DNA of 64,000 nucleotides from positions 20,501 through 84,500 of the forward strand of contig SAQG01000029.1 in NCBI GenBank assembly GCA_004020315.1, in the 5' to 3' direction. The notes under the pieces are model-generated. The model saw nothing but the letters and a program-made list of their open reading frames with translations. It ran no database searches and had not been told where the DNA came from. The position numbers and the translations under genes are program-made. This document shows, in pieces, positions 34,509 to 43,558 of the stretch. Source of the stretch: Mesorhizobium sp. (lineage in GTDB: Bacteria > Pseudomonadota > Alphaproteobacteria > Rhizobiales > Rhizobiaceae). Numbering within the stretch: the first letter of the stretch is position 1; every line of letters begins with the position of its first letter.

Positions 34509-35942
34509 ATGCGTTACGAACGAGACATGCGCGGCTACGGCGCCAATCCGCCGGATCCGAAATGGCCTGCCGGGGCGCATGTGGCGGTGCAGTTCGTCGT
34601 CAATTACGAGGAAGGCGGCGAGAACTGCGTCCTGCATGGGGACAAGGCTTCGGAAGCCTTCCTGTCCGAGATTGTCGGCGCCGCGCCCTGGCCCGGCCAG
34701 CGTCACTGGAACATGGAATCGATCTACGAATATGGCGCCCGGGCCGGCTTCTGGCGATTGCTGCGCCTGTTCACCGAGGCTGAGGTACCGGTCACCTGCT
34801 ACGGCGTCGCCACAGCGCTGGCGCGTTCGCCCGACCAGGTCGCGGCGATGCAGGAGGCCGGCTGGGAGATCGCCTCGCACGGGCTGAAATGGATCGACTA
34901 CCGCGACCATGCGCCGGAGGACGAGCGCCGCGACATGGAAGCGGCGATCCAGCTGCACTACGAGGTGACAGGGGCGCGGCCGACCGGCTGGTACACCGGC
35001 CGCACGTCGATCAACACTGTGCGGTTGGCAGCGGAAGAAGGCGGCTTCGACTATGTGTCGGACACCTATGACGACGAGTTGCCTTACTGGTTCGAGCATG
35101 ATGGGCGAGACGGGTCGACAAAGCCGCAACTCATTATTCCCTATACGCTCGACGCCAACGACATGCGTTTCGCCACGCCGCAGGGCTTCAACTCGGGCGA
35201 CCAGTTCTTCGCCTATCTCAGGGACAGTTTCGACACGCTCTATGCCGAGGGCGAGGCAGGACGGCCGCGCATGATGAATATCGGCCTGCACTGCCGTCTT
35301 GTCGGGCGGCCGGGCCGGGTCGCGGCGCTGAAGCGCTTCGTCGACTACGTCAAATCGCACGACAAGGTCTGGCTGGCGCGGCGCATCGACATTGCCAGGC
35401 ACTGGCACGAAACCCACCCGTTCCGGCTACCGGCGCTGCGGCCGTCGAAAATGGAATTCGAGGCCTTCGTCCAGGCCTTCGGCGGCGTGTTCGAGCATTC
35501 GCCGTGGATCGCCGAGCGCGCCTACGAACTGGAACTCGGCCCGGCGCATGACAGTGCCGGCGGCCTCCAAAATGCGCTGTGCCGGGTCTTTCGCGCGGCC
35601 AGCGAGGCCGAGCGGCTCTCCGTGCTCAACGCCCATCCCGACCTTGCCGGCAAATTGGCTCAGGCCAAAAGGCTGACAGCGGAATCGGCCAGAGAACAGG
35701 CTTCCGCCGGGCTCGACGCGCTGACCGACAAGGAGCGCGAGCTGTTCTCGAAGCTCAATGCCGCCTACGTCACCCGTTTCGGCTTCCCCTTCATCATCGC
35801 GGTGAAAGGCAGGACCAAGGCGGACATCCTGGCGGAGGTCGAGGCGCGCATTGGCAACAGCCGCGGCGTTGAATTCGAAACCGCCTGCAAACAGGTCGAG
35901 CGCATCGCACTGCTCCGCCTCAAGGACATGCTTCCGCAATAG
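34509..35942 (+). CDS. puuE-uraD: Bifunctional allantoinase PuuE / OHCU decarboxylase UraD fusion
   Basis: The 477-residue protein joins two purine enzymes. Residues 1 to about 308 are the metal-independent, polysaccharide-deacetylase-like allantoinase PuuE (RDMRGYGANPPDPKWP, HWNMESIYEYGARAGFWRLL, EIASHGLKWIDY, GWYTGRTS). Residues about 312-477 are OHCU decarboxylase, with HPDLAGK at 376-382 whose histidine is catalytic, and FGFPFIIAVKGRT. The fusion catalyses OHCU to S-allantoin and then allantoin to allantoate, two consecutive steps, so channelling is plausible. The ATG at 34509 follows a GGAGCG site. It heads a plus-strand operon with the ureidoglycine aminohydrolase, ureidoglycolate lyase and a deaminase. 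Confidence 0.94.
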   Translation: MRYERDMRGYGANPPDPKWPAGAHVAVQFVVNYEEGGENCVLHGDKASEAFLSEIVGAAPWPGQRHWNMESIYEYGARAGFWRLLRLFTEAEVPVTCYGVATALARSPDQVAAMQEAGWEIASHGLKWIDYRDHAPEDERRDMEAAIQLHYEVTGARPTGWYTGRTSINTVRLAAEEGGFDYVSDTYDDELPYWFEHDGRDGSTKPQLIIPYTLDANDMRFATPQGFNSGDQFFAYLRDSFDTLYAEGEAGRPRMMNIGLHCRLVGRPGRVAALKRFVDYVKSHDKVWLARRIDIARHWHETHPFRLPALRPSKMEFEAFVQAFGGVFEHSPWIAERAYELELGPAHDSAGGLQNALCRVFRAASEAERLSVLNAHPDLAGKLAQAKRLTAESAREQASAGLDALTDKERELFSKLNAAYVTRFGFPFIIAVKGRTKADILAEVEARIGNSRGVEFETACKQVERIALLRLKDMLPQ

Positions 35943-35981
35943 CCGCAATACGCCTTGGCTTCCGCAACAGGCTTTGAACTG

Positions 35982-36842
35982 ATGGATATGAAAATGGCCA
36001 ACCGAACCTATTACGCGCCGCATGGCGGCCACCCCGGCCAGAGCGAGCTGCTGACCGGCCGTGCCGTCTTTACCGAGGCCTACGCCGTGATTCCAAAGGG
36101 GGTGATGCAGGACATCGTCACCAGCGCCTTGCCGTTCTGGGACAGGACCCGCGTCTGGGTGCTGTCGCGCCCGCTGTCGGGCTTTGCCGAGACGTTTTCG
36201 CAATACATCGTCGAGGTCGCGCCCGGCGGCGGCAGCAACCGGCCGGAACCGGATGCCGGCGCCGAGGGCGCCTTGTTCGTGGTCGAGGGCGAACTGACCG
36301 TCTTGTTGGCTGGCGAGAAACATGTCCTGCAGCCGGGCGGCTTTGCTTTCCTGCCGCCGGCCAGCGGATGGACCGTTCGCAATGAGAGCGGTGCAGCCGT
36401 CCGCTTTCATTGGATCCGCAAGGCTTACGACGCCGTCGAAGGCATTGAAGTTCCGCAAGCCTTCTTCGCCAACGAACGAGACATCGCGCCCACGCCGATG
36501 CCGGGCACCGAAGGCAGATGGGCGACGACGCGCTTCGTCGGCCCGGCCGACATGCGCCACGACATGCATGTCACCGTCGTCACGCTCGAGCCGGGCGCGG
36601 TCATTCCCTTCGCCGAGACCCATGTCATGGAGCACGGTCTTTATGTGCTGGAGGGCAAGGCGGTCTACCGCCTCAATCAGGACTGGGTCGAGGTCGAGGC
36701 CGGCGACTATATGTGGCTGCGCGCCTTCTGCCCGCAGGCCTGCTATGCCGGCGGTCCAGGCCAGTTCCGCTACCTGCTCTACAAGGACGTCAACCGGCAT
36801 GCCAAGCTTGGCGGCGCCGGCGTCGCGAGGCGCGCGCCATGA
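35982..36842 (+). CDS. allE: (S)-Ureidoglycine aminohydrolase (bicupin, AllE/UGHY type)
   Basis: The 286-residue bicupin protein has two beta-barrel domains. The first has EAYAVIPKGVMQDIVTSALPFW and GAEGALFVVEGELTVLL. The second carries the manganese site HVMEHGLYVLEGKAVYRLNQDWVEVEAGDYMWLRAFCPQACYAGG (HxxEHG ligands). It releases ammonia from ureidoglycine to give S-ureidoglycolate. The start is one of a cluster of ATGs at 35982, 35988 and 35994; 35982 is used. The stop overlaps the next ATG by four bases. Its presence implies an allantoate amidohydrolase, which is not encoded in the window. Confidence 0.9.
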   Translation: MDMKMANRTYYAPHGGHPGQSELLTGRAVFTEAYAVIPKGVMQDIVTSALPFWDRTRVWVLSRPLSGFAETFSQYIVEVAPGGGSNRPEPDAGAEGALFVVEGELTVLLAGEKHVLQPGGFAFLPPASGWTVRNESGAAVRFHWIRKAYDAVEGIEVPQAFFANERDIAPTPMPGTEGRWATTRFVGPADMRHDMHVTVVTLEPGAVIPFAETHVMEHGLYVLEGKAVYRLNQDWVEVEAGDYMWLRAFCPQACYAGGPGQFRYLLYKDVNRHAKLGGAGVARRAP

Positions 36843-37342
36843 CCCGCATCGTGGCGCGCCCGCTGACCCGCGAAAACTTCGCCGAGTTCGGCGACGTCAT
36901 CGATATGGGCGGCGACAACCACTACCCGATCAATGGCGGCAGAGCGGAACGCTACCACGACCTCGCCACCGCCGAGGCACAGGGATCGAATGCCCGCGTG
37001 CTGATCTCCATGGTGCGCGGCACGCCTTACGATTTTCCGCTGAAGCTCACCATGGTCGAGCGTCACCCGTTCGGCAGCCAGGCTTTCATCCCGCTGTCGC
37101 CCCGGCCATTCCTGGTCATCGTTTGCCATGATGGCGACGACGGTCCGGGTGAGCCGCACGCCTTTATCACCGCGCCTGGGCAAGGCGTCAATTACCCACG
37201 CAATCGGTGGCACGGCGTGCTGACGCCGATCGGCGAGGCCCAGGATTTTCTCGTCGTCGACTGCGGTGGCGACGGCTCCAATCTCGAAGAGTGCCATTTC
37301 TCGCACGCTTACGAGATCGATCTCCCCGACGGGACCGCATGA
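36839..37342 (+). CDS. allA: Ureidoglycolate lyase
   Basis: The 167-residue protein of the AllA family cleaves ureidoglycolate to glyoxylate and urea. Recognisable parts are IVARPLTRENFAEFGDVID, RYHDLA, MVERHPFGSQAFIPLSP, FLVIVCHDG and GVNYPRNRWHGVLTPI, the last containing a conserved active-site histidine. Overlaps of four bases at both ends (ATGA) tie it to the aminohydrolase upstream and the deaminase downstream in one translationally coupled operon. The glyoxylate produced can enter the glyoxylate-glycerate route whose kinase is at 21.2 kb. Confidence 0.93.
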   Translation: MTRIVARPLTRENFAEFGDVIDMGGDNHYPINGGRAERYHDLATAEAQGSNARVLISMVRGTPYDFPLKLTMVERHPFGSQAFIPLSPRPFLVIVCHDGDDGPGEPHAFITAPGQGVNYPRNRWHGVLTPIGEAQDFLVVDCGGDGSNLEECHFSHAYEIDLPDGTA

Positions 37343-37935
37343 TGACCGACATCTCGCTGATCGACCAACTGCTCGACGTGATCGAGTATGACATCGTGCC
37401 GAAGACGGCCGAAGGCGTCGCCCATGGCAACAAGCTGTTTGGCGCGGCGATCCTGAGAAAGGACGACCGCTCGCTGGTGCTCGCGGAGACCAACAACGAG
37501 ACGGAGAACCCACTCTGGCACGGTGAAGTGCATTGCCTGAAGCGGTTCTACGAAATGCCGAAGGCCGAGCGCGTCGATACCAAGGACGCGATCTTCCTCG
37601 CCACGCACGAGCCCTGCTCACTCTGCCTGTCGGCGATCACCTGGACCGGCTTCGACAATTTCTACTATCTGTTCAGCCACGAGGATTCGCGCGACAGCTT
37701 CGCCATCCCGCATGACCTGAAGATCCTGAAGGAGGTCTTCACCCTCGACCCCGGCGGCTACAATGCCGAGAATGCCTACTGGAAGAGCTTTTCGATCCGC
37801 AAACTGGTGCGGTCGCTGCCCGAGGCCGAGCGCCAGCGGCTGGAAACGCGGATCGGGAATATCTCGGCGCGCTATGACGAACTGTCCAGCGCCTACCAGG
37901 CGAGCAAGGCCGAAAACGACATTCCGCTGAGTTGA
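37339..37935 (+). CDS. CDA-fold nucleoside/purine deaminase of unknown substrate
   Basis: The 198-residue cytidine-deaminase-fold enzyme has the zinc site HGE (His61, Glu63 in WHGEVHC) and PCSLC (Cys93, Cys96), giving one His, two Cys and the proton-shuttling Glu. The C-terminal half is long and helical, unlike TadA or the 156-residue Bacillus-type guanine deaminase. It is the last of four overlapping purine-catabolic genes, so a purine or ureide amine is a reasonable substrate. A second guanine deaminase of a different superfamily is encoded at 23 kb, so simple redundancy or a distinct base (adenine, 8-oxoguanine, a pterin) are alternatives. ATG 37339 overlaps allA by four bases. Confidence 0.8.
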   Translation: MMTDISLIDQLLDVIEYDIVPKTAEGVAHGNKLFGAAILRKDDRSLVLAETNNETENPLWHGEVHCLKRFYEMPKAERVDTKDAIFLATHEPCSLCLSAITWTGFDNFYYLFSHEDSRDSFAIPHDLKILKEVFTLDPGGYNAENAYWKSFSIRKLVRSLPEAERQRLETRIGNISARYDELSSAYQASKAENDIPLS

Positions 37936-38018
37936 CGCGGATTGACCAGCCGAATTCGTTGGCTGGCCCACGACGCGGCAGGGTCGGGCTCCATCATACA
38001 GTCAGCCAGGAGCCCCGC

Positions 38019-40004
38019 ATGAAAACCGTCACTGAATTTCCCCGCAAGGTCGTTGAGTTTCCGGACATGGGGATCGTCATGCCGGATGGCTGCCGGCTGT
38101 CGGCGCGGGTGTGGATGCCGGCCGATGCTGCCGACGATCCGGTGCCGGCGATTCTCGAGCATTTGCCCTACCGCAAGCGCGACGGCACGATTTATCGGGA
38201 CCAGCTGACCCATCCCCATTTCGCCGGCCACGGCTACGCCTCGATCCGCGTCGACATGCGCGGCAATGGCGATTCCGAAGGGCTGATGGACGACGAATAT
38301 TCCGAGCAGGAATTGCAGGATGCTTGCGACGTGATTGCGTGGGCGGCTGCCCAGCCCTGGTGCAACGGCAATGTCGGCATGATGGGCATCTCCTGGGGCG
38401 GCTTCAACTGCCTGCAGACGGCAGCCAAGCAGCCACCGGCGCTGAAGGCAGTCATCAGCCTGTGCTCGACCGTCGACCGCTACGCCGACGACATCCACTA
38501 CAAGGGCGGCTGCCTGCTGATCGAGAATTTCGGCTGGGCCTCGACCATGCTGTCCTATTCCTCGCGGCCGCCGGATCCACTGCTGGCCGGCGACACCAGA
38601 TGGCGCGACCTGTGGCTGACCCGGCTGGAGAACCAGCCCTTCCTGGCGCCGCTGTGGCTGAAGCATCAGTACCGCGACGCTTACTGGAAGCGCGGCTCTA
38701 TCTGCGAGGACTATTCCGCCATCCAAGCCGCCGTGCTGTCGATCGGCGGCTGGCATGACGGCTATCGCAACACCATTTCCCATCTCGCCGCCAATATCGA
38801 GGCGCCGGTCAAAGGCATCGTCGGCCCGTGGATCCACAAATACCCGCACTATGCCGCGCCTGAACCGCGCATCGGTTTCCTGCAGGAGGCCTTGCGCTGG
38901 TGGGACCGCTGGCTGAAAGGCGTCGACACTGGCGTCGACGCCGACCCCGCCTACCGCGCCTATGTCATGGACAGCGTCCGCCCCGCGCGCTGGCATCCCG
39001 AACGGCCGGGCCGCTGGGTGGCTGAATCGGAATGGCCGTCGCCTGATATCAAGACGCAGGAAGTCGAGCTGATCCCCGAAGGCAGCAAGCCCGCCATCGT
39101 CGCTTCACCGCAAAGCTGCGGTCTCGCCGGCGGCGAATATTTTCCCTTCACCTTCGGCCCGGAACTGCCTGGCGATCAGCGCCCCGACGATGTGCTGTCG
39201 GTGTGTTTCGACCAGCCGGTGCTAACTGAGGCGATCGACATTGTCGGCGCGCCGGAAGTGCTGGTCAGGGTTTCGTCGGACCGGCCGCAAGCGAACATCG
39301 CCATTCGGCTTTGTGACGTGCATCCCGACGGCGCGTCCGAGTTGATCTCCTATGGCGTGCTCAACCTGACGCATCGCGACTCGCACGAATTCCCCGAGTC
39401 GCTGGTGCCGGGCGAAACCGTCAGCGCGCGGGTCGTGCTAGACCAATGCGCCTATCGCGTGCCGGCCGGTCACCGTCTGCGTATTGCCGTTTCGAACGCC
39501 TACTGGCCGATGATCTGGCCGTCGCCGGAGCCGGTCCGGCTCGACCTTTCGGCGGCAACGCTGAAGCTGCCGTTGCGCCCGCCGGCGCAAGGCGACGAAA
39601 TCACGTTCCCCACACCCGAGGCAGCCACGCCCTGGGCGACCGAAACGGTCCGCGCCGCCAATTCCGAGCGTCATGTCGATCGCGACGAAAAAACCGGGAA
39701 AACCACGCTTTCCATCGTCGACGATTTCGGCGAGGTGCGCGATCTGGAGCATGGCCTGGCCAACGGCAGCATCGCGCGAGAGACATGGGCGATCCATCCC
39801 GACAATCCGCTGTCAGCGTCGGGCAAGACACATTGGACGCAGACGCTGTCGCGAAATGGATGGTCGGTGCGCACCGAAACCTTCGCCGAGATGCGGTCCG
39901 ACGCGCAAAACTTCGTGGTTAGCGCCAGAATCGAAGCCTATGAAGGCGAAATCCTGATTTTCGAGCGCAACTTCGAGGAGGCAATCCCGCGCGCTCTGCT
40001 TTGA
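38019..40004 (+). CDS. CocE/NonD family alpha/beta hydrolase (peptidase S15-like)
   Basis: The 661-residue hydrolase has an N-terminal catalytic domain with DMRGNGDSEG and nucleophile elbow GISWGGFN (Ser125). The WIHKYPHY histidine lies near 270, and a C-terminal jelly-roll domain (from about 400) is typical of X-Pro dipeptidyl-peptidase S15, cocaine esterase and glutaryl amidase relatives. The start at 38019 has a CCAGGAG site 6-8 bases upstream. It probably cleaves an acyl, ester or amide bond in a small molecule. The dipeptide-type ABC importer starting 155 bases downstream may bring in the substrate. No signal peptide is seen, so it acts in the cytoplasm. Confidence 0.87.
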   Translation: MKTVTEFPRKVVEFPDMGIVMPDGCRLSARVWMPADAADDPVPAILEHLPYRKRDGTIYRDQLTHPHFAGHGYASIRVDMRGNGDSEGLMDDEYSEQELQDACDVIAWAAAQPWCNGNVGMMGISWGGFNCLQTAAKQPPALKAVISLCSTVDRYADDIHYKGGCLLIENFGWASTMLSYSSRPPDPLLAGDTRWRDLWLTRLENQPFLAPLWLKHQYRDAYWKRGSICEDYSAIQAAVLSIGGWHDGYRNTISHLAANIEAPVKGIVGPWIHKYPHYAAPEPRIGFLQEALRWWDRWLKGVDTGVDADPAYRAYVMDSVRPARWHPERPGRWVAESEWPSPDIKTQEVELIPEGSKPAIVASPQSCGLAGGEYFPFTFGPELPGDQRPDDVLSVCFDQPVLTEAIDIVGAPEVLVRVSSDRPQANIAIRLCDVHPDGASELISYGVLNLTHRDSHEFPESLVPGETVSARVVLDQCAYRVPAGHRLRIAVSNAYWPMIWPSPEPVRLDLSAATLKLPLRPPAQGDEITFPTPEAATPWATETVRAANSERHVDRDEKTGKTTLSIVDDFGEVRDLEHGLANGSIARETWAIHPDNPLSASGKTHWTQTLSRNGWSVRTETFAEMRSDAQNFVVSARIEAYEGEILIFERNFEEAIPRALL

Positions 40005-40159
40005 GCGCTTATCGAGGTTGGTCCAATTGCGACGTACGATTTACGCCACGGCATGTCGCATTCGGCCTTGCTTACAGCTTTCCGTTGCGGTCATTATTCT
40101 CCTCAGAAGAAACCATAAAAAACGGCCACAAGGTCGAACCACAGAGTGAGGAACTCAAC

Positions 40160-41746
40160 ATGTCGAACGAACTGGAATTTCTAAGCCGGCGCGTCGCATC
40201 CGGCAAACTGAGCCGTCGTGATTTTCTCGGCCGGGCGGCAGCGCTCGGCGTCACCGCGACCTTCGCCAACTCGCTGCTTTCAAGTGCGGCGCACGCCGCG
40301 GGTCCGGTCAAGGGCGGCACGCTGAAGGCCGGCCTTGTCGGCGGCGAGTCCACCAACAGCCTCGATCCGGCCCTGTTCATGACCCAGGTGCCGTTCGCCT
40401 TCGGCAAGATGTGGGGCGAACTGATCGTCGAGCTGTCCCCGGAAGGCACTCTCGAGAACCGCATCGCTGAGGAGATCGGCTCGTCGGACGACGCCAAGGT
40501 ATGGACCCTGAAGATCCGCGACGGCATCGAATTCCACAACGGCAAGACGGTGACCGCCGAGGACGTGGCCGCCACGCTCGAACGCCATTCGGACGAGAAA
40601 TCGAAGTCGGGCGCGCTCGGCTACATGAAGGGCATCGAGAGCATCAAGGCCAGCGGCAAGGAAGTCGTGCTGACCCTGAAGGAAGCCAATGCCGACCTGC
40701 CCTATCTGCTCAGCGACTACCATTTGATCATCCAGCCCAATGGCGGCAAGGACAAGCCCGATGCGGGCATCTCGGCCGGACCCTATAAAATCACCACCAA
40801 CGAACCCGGCGTGCGCCATGGCGGCGAGCGCTTCGCCAATTACTGGCAGGCCGACAAGATGGGCCATGCCGACCAGATCGAGATCATCGTCATCAACGAC
40901 GCCACGGCGCGTACGGCCGCCCTGCAGGGCGGCCAGGTCAACATGATCAATCGCGTCGAGCCGAAGATCGTCGACCTGATCAAGCGTCTGCCCGGCGTCA
41001 CTATCCGCAACCATTCGGGACCCGGCCACTACGTTTTCATCATGCACTGCAACACCGCGCCGTTCGACAACAATGATTTGCGAATGGCGCTGAAGCTGGC
41101 GATCGACCGCGAGGAAATGCTGGACAAGGTGCTGCGCGGCTATGGCTCGCTCGGCAACGACTTCCCGATCAATGCTTCTTACCCGCTCTTCACTGAGATC
41201 GAGCAGCGCAAATACGATCCCGACAAGGCCAAATTCCACTACAAGAAGTCTGGCCATGAGGGTGCCATCCTGCTCCGGACATCGGATGTCGCCTTCCCCG
41301 GCGCCGTCGATGCGGCGCAGCTGTTCCAGCAGAGCGCGGCGAAGGCAGGCATCACGCTGGAGATCAAGCGCGAACCGGGCGACGGCTACTGGTCGGAAGT
41401 CTGGAACAAACAGCCCTTCTGCGCCTCTTACTGGGGCGGCCGCTCGACGCAGGACCAGATGTATTCGACCGCCTATCTGTCGACGGCCGACTGGAACGAC
41501 ACACGTTTCAAGCGTCCGGATTTCGACAAGATGGTGCTGGCGGCCCGCGCCGAGCTCGACGAGGCCAAGCGCAAGGCAATGTACCACGACATGGGCGTCA
41601 TGGTGCGCGACGAAGGTGGCCTGATCCTGCCGATGTTCAATCAGTTCATCGACGCGACGGGCGCCAAGGTCGCCGGCTGGGTCGACGATCCGCATCAGGA
41701 ACTGATGAACGGGTATGCTCTGGCAAAGTGCTGGCTCGAAGCCTGA
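40160..41746 (+). CDS. ABC transporter substrate-binding protein, dipeptide/oligopeptide family 5
   Basis: The 528-residue extracellular solute-binding protein (SBP_bac_5) has a twin-arginine motif SRRDFLGRAAAL at 18-29 after an unusually long 17-residue n-region, then a hydrophobic stretch to SSAAHAA. The mature domain shows KIRDGIEFHNGKTVTAEDV and the LRMALKLAIDREEML signatures of DppA/OppA-type proteins. The start at 40160 follows a GAGTGAGGAACTC site. It is the first gene of a five-gene set with two permeases, a fused ATPase and a phosphodiesterase-like gene. Ligand unknown: peptides, opines and glycosides are all known for this family. Confidence 0.9.
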   Translation: MSNELEFLSRRVASGKLSRRDFLGRAAALGVTATFANSLLSSAAHAAGPVKGGTLKAGLVGGESTNSLDPALFMTQVPFAFGKMWGELIVELSPEGTLENRIAEEIGSSDDAKVWTLKIRDGIEFHNGKTVTAEDVAATLERHSDEKSKSGALGYMKGIESIKASGKEVVLTLKEANADLPYLLSDYHLIIQPNGGKDKPDAGISAGPYKITTNEPGVRHGGERFANYWQADKMGHADQIEIIVINDATARTAALQGGQVNMINRVEPKIVDLIKRLPGVTIRNHSGPGHYVFIMHCNTAPFDNNDLRMALKLAIDREEMLDKVLRGYGSLGNDFPINASYPLFTEIEQRKYDPDKAKFHYKKSGHEGAILLRTSDVAFPGAVDAAQLFQQSAAKAGITLEIKREPGDGYWSEVWNKQPFCASYWGGRSTQDQMYSTAYLSTADWNDTRFKRPDFDKMVLAARAELDEAKRKAMYHDMGVMVRDEGGLILPMFNQFIDATGAKVAGWVDDPHQELMNGYALAKCWLEA

Positions 41747-41762
41747 GCCCGGCCTTGCGGAT

Positions 41763-42722
41763 ATGTCCTCACCCATCGTGAAACTGGTGGCCCAGCGCAT
41801 TGCGCTGGGCATCCTCCTGCTGTTGGCCGTCTCGGTCCTGATCTTCGCCGGCACCCAAATCCTGCCCGGCGACGTCGCGCAAGCCATCCTTGGGCAGTCG
41901 GCGACACCGGAGTCGCTCGCCAATCTGCGCGAGCAGCTCGGCCTCAACGATCCGGCCTTTATCCGCTATTTCCGCTGGCTCGGCGGCGTGGTGACCGGCG
42001 ATCTCGGCACCGCCATGTCGAGCGGGCAGGATATTGCGACGTCGATCAAGGGGCGGTTGTGGAACACGTTGTTCCTCGCCTTCTGGGCGGCGGTCGTGGC
42101 CGTGCCGCTGGCGATCATTCTCGGCCTGATTGCGGTGCGTTACCGCAATGGCTGGGTCGACAAGCTGATCTCCGGGCTGGCGCTTGCCTCGACATCATTT
42201 CCCGAATTCTTCATCGGCTACGTGCTGGTCTATTTCTTTGCCGTGAAGTACCAGATCTTCCCCGGCATCTCGACCGTCTATGACGGAATGCCTTTCGGCG
42301 AACGCATGCTGGCGATCATGCTGCCGGCGGCGGCACTGACGCTGGTGGTGCTCGCTCATATGATGCGCATGACGCGCGCCGCGATCCTCAATGTCATGCA
42401 GTCGGCTTATGTGGAAACCGCCGAGCTCAAGGGGCTTTCGGCCTTCGCCGTCATCCGCAGGCATGCCTTCCCCAATGCGATTGCGCCGATCATCAACGTC
42501 GTCATGCTCAACCTCGCCTATCTCATCGTCGGCGTCGTCGTGGTCGAGGTGATCTTCGTCTACCCGGGCATGGGCCAATATCTCGTCGATCACGTCACCA
42601 AGCGCGACGTGCCGGTGGTGCAGGCGGTCGGGCTGATCTTCGCCGCCGTCTACATCAGCTTGAACATCATTGCGGACATTGCGGCGATCGTCGCCAATCC
42701 GCGTCTCAGACATCCGAAATAG
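41763..42722 (+). CDS. ABC transporter permease, DppB/OppB type
   Basis: The 319-residue inner-membrane permease has six predicted helices and the DppB motif ILPGDVAQAILGQSATPESLANLREQLGL near the N-terminus, with the ATPase-contact loop ETAELKGLSAFAVIRRHAFPNAIAPIINV near residue 225. It begins 16 bases after the binding-protein stop and is followed 11 bases later by the DppC-type subunit. Confidence 0.92.
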   Translation: MSSPIVKLVAQRIALGILLLLAVSVLIFAGTQILPGDVAQAILGQSATPESLANLREQLGLNDPAFIRYFRWLGGVVTGDLGTAMSSGQDIATSIKGRLWNTLFLAFWAAVVAVPLAIILGLIAVRYRNGWVDKLISGLALASTSFPEFFIGYVLVYFFAVKYQIFPGISTVYDGMPFGERMLAIMLPAAALTLVVLAHMMRMTRAAILNVMQSAYVETAELKGLSAFAVIRRHAFPNAIAPIINVVMLNLAYLIVGVVVVEVIFVYPGMGQYLVDHVTKRDVPVVQAVGLIFAAVYISLNIIADIAAIVANPRLRHPK

Positions 42723-42733
42723 GGGAAGCGGAC

Positions 42734-43558
42734 ATGCTCGACATAAAACGCATTCCCATCCCGGCGCTGATCGGCCTGGTGCTGACTGCGCTGTTCGTGC
42801 TGGCGGCGATCTTCGCGCCCTGGATCGCGCCGTATGGCAATGGCGAGATTGTCGGCGATGTCTGGGGACCGATGTCGGCGACACATTGGCTGGGCACCGA
42901 CAATCTCGGCCGCGACCTCCTTTCGCGCATGATCTACGGGGCCCGCGTCACGCTGTTTATCGCGGTGCTGGCCACCGCACTGTCCTTCTCGCTCGGCGCC
43001 ATCCTTGGCTTCTCGGCGGCGGTTTTCGGCGGCTGGTTCGACACGCTTATGTCGCGCCTCGTCGATCTCCTGATGTCGATCCCGACGCTGATCATGGGTC
43101 TCGTCGTGCTCTCGGTACTGCCGACCAATCTGGTGACGCTGATCCTGGTTATGGGCATTCTCGACTCGACCCGCGTCTATCGCCTGTCGCGGGCGGTCGC
43201 CGTCGACATTAACGTCATGGATTTCGTCGAGGCGGCCAAGCTGCGCGGCGAAGGCAGCATGTGGATCATCTTCCGCGAGATCCTGCCCAATGCGTTGTCG
43301 CCGTTGGTTTCGGAACTCGGCCTGCGCTTCATCTATGCCGTGCTGTTCCTGTCGACGCTGTCCTTCCTCGGGCTCGGCGTGCAGCCGCCTAGCGCCGATT
43401 GGGGCGGCATGGTCAAGGAAAACAAGGACGGCATCGTCTTCGGCATCGCGGCGGCGCTGATCCCCGCCGCGGCGATCGCGATGCTGGCGATTTCGGTCAA
43501 CCTTGTCGCCGACTGGGTGCTCAACCGCACGACAAGCCTGAAGGGAGGGCGCGGGTGA
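42734..43558 (+). CDS. ABC transporter permease, DppC/OppC type
   Basis: The 274-residue inner-membrane permease shows the OppC hallmark HWLGTDNLGRDLLSRMIYGARVTL (about 55-78) and the contact loop FVEAAKLRGEGSMWIIFREILPNALSPL. It forms the transmembrane channel with the DppB-type partner. Its stop shares one base with the next start (TGATG), coupling it to the ATPase gene. Confidence 0.92.
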   Translation: MLDIKRIPIPALIGLVLTALFVLAAIFAPWIAPYGNGEIVGDVWGPMSATHWLGTDNLGRDLLSRMIYGARVTLFIAVLATALSFSLGAILGFSAAVFGGWFDTLMSRLVDLLMSIPTLIMGLVVLSVLPTNLVTLILVMGILDSTRVYRLSRAVAVDINVMDFVEAAKLRGEGSMWIIFREILPNALSPLVSELGLRFIYAVLFLSTLSFLGLGVQPPSADWGGMVKENKDGIVFGIAAALIPAAAIAMLAISVNLVADWVLNRTTSLKGGRG

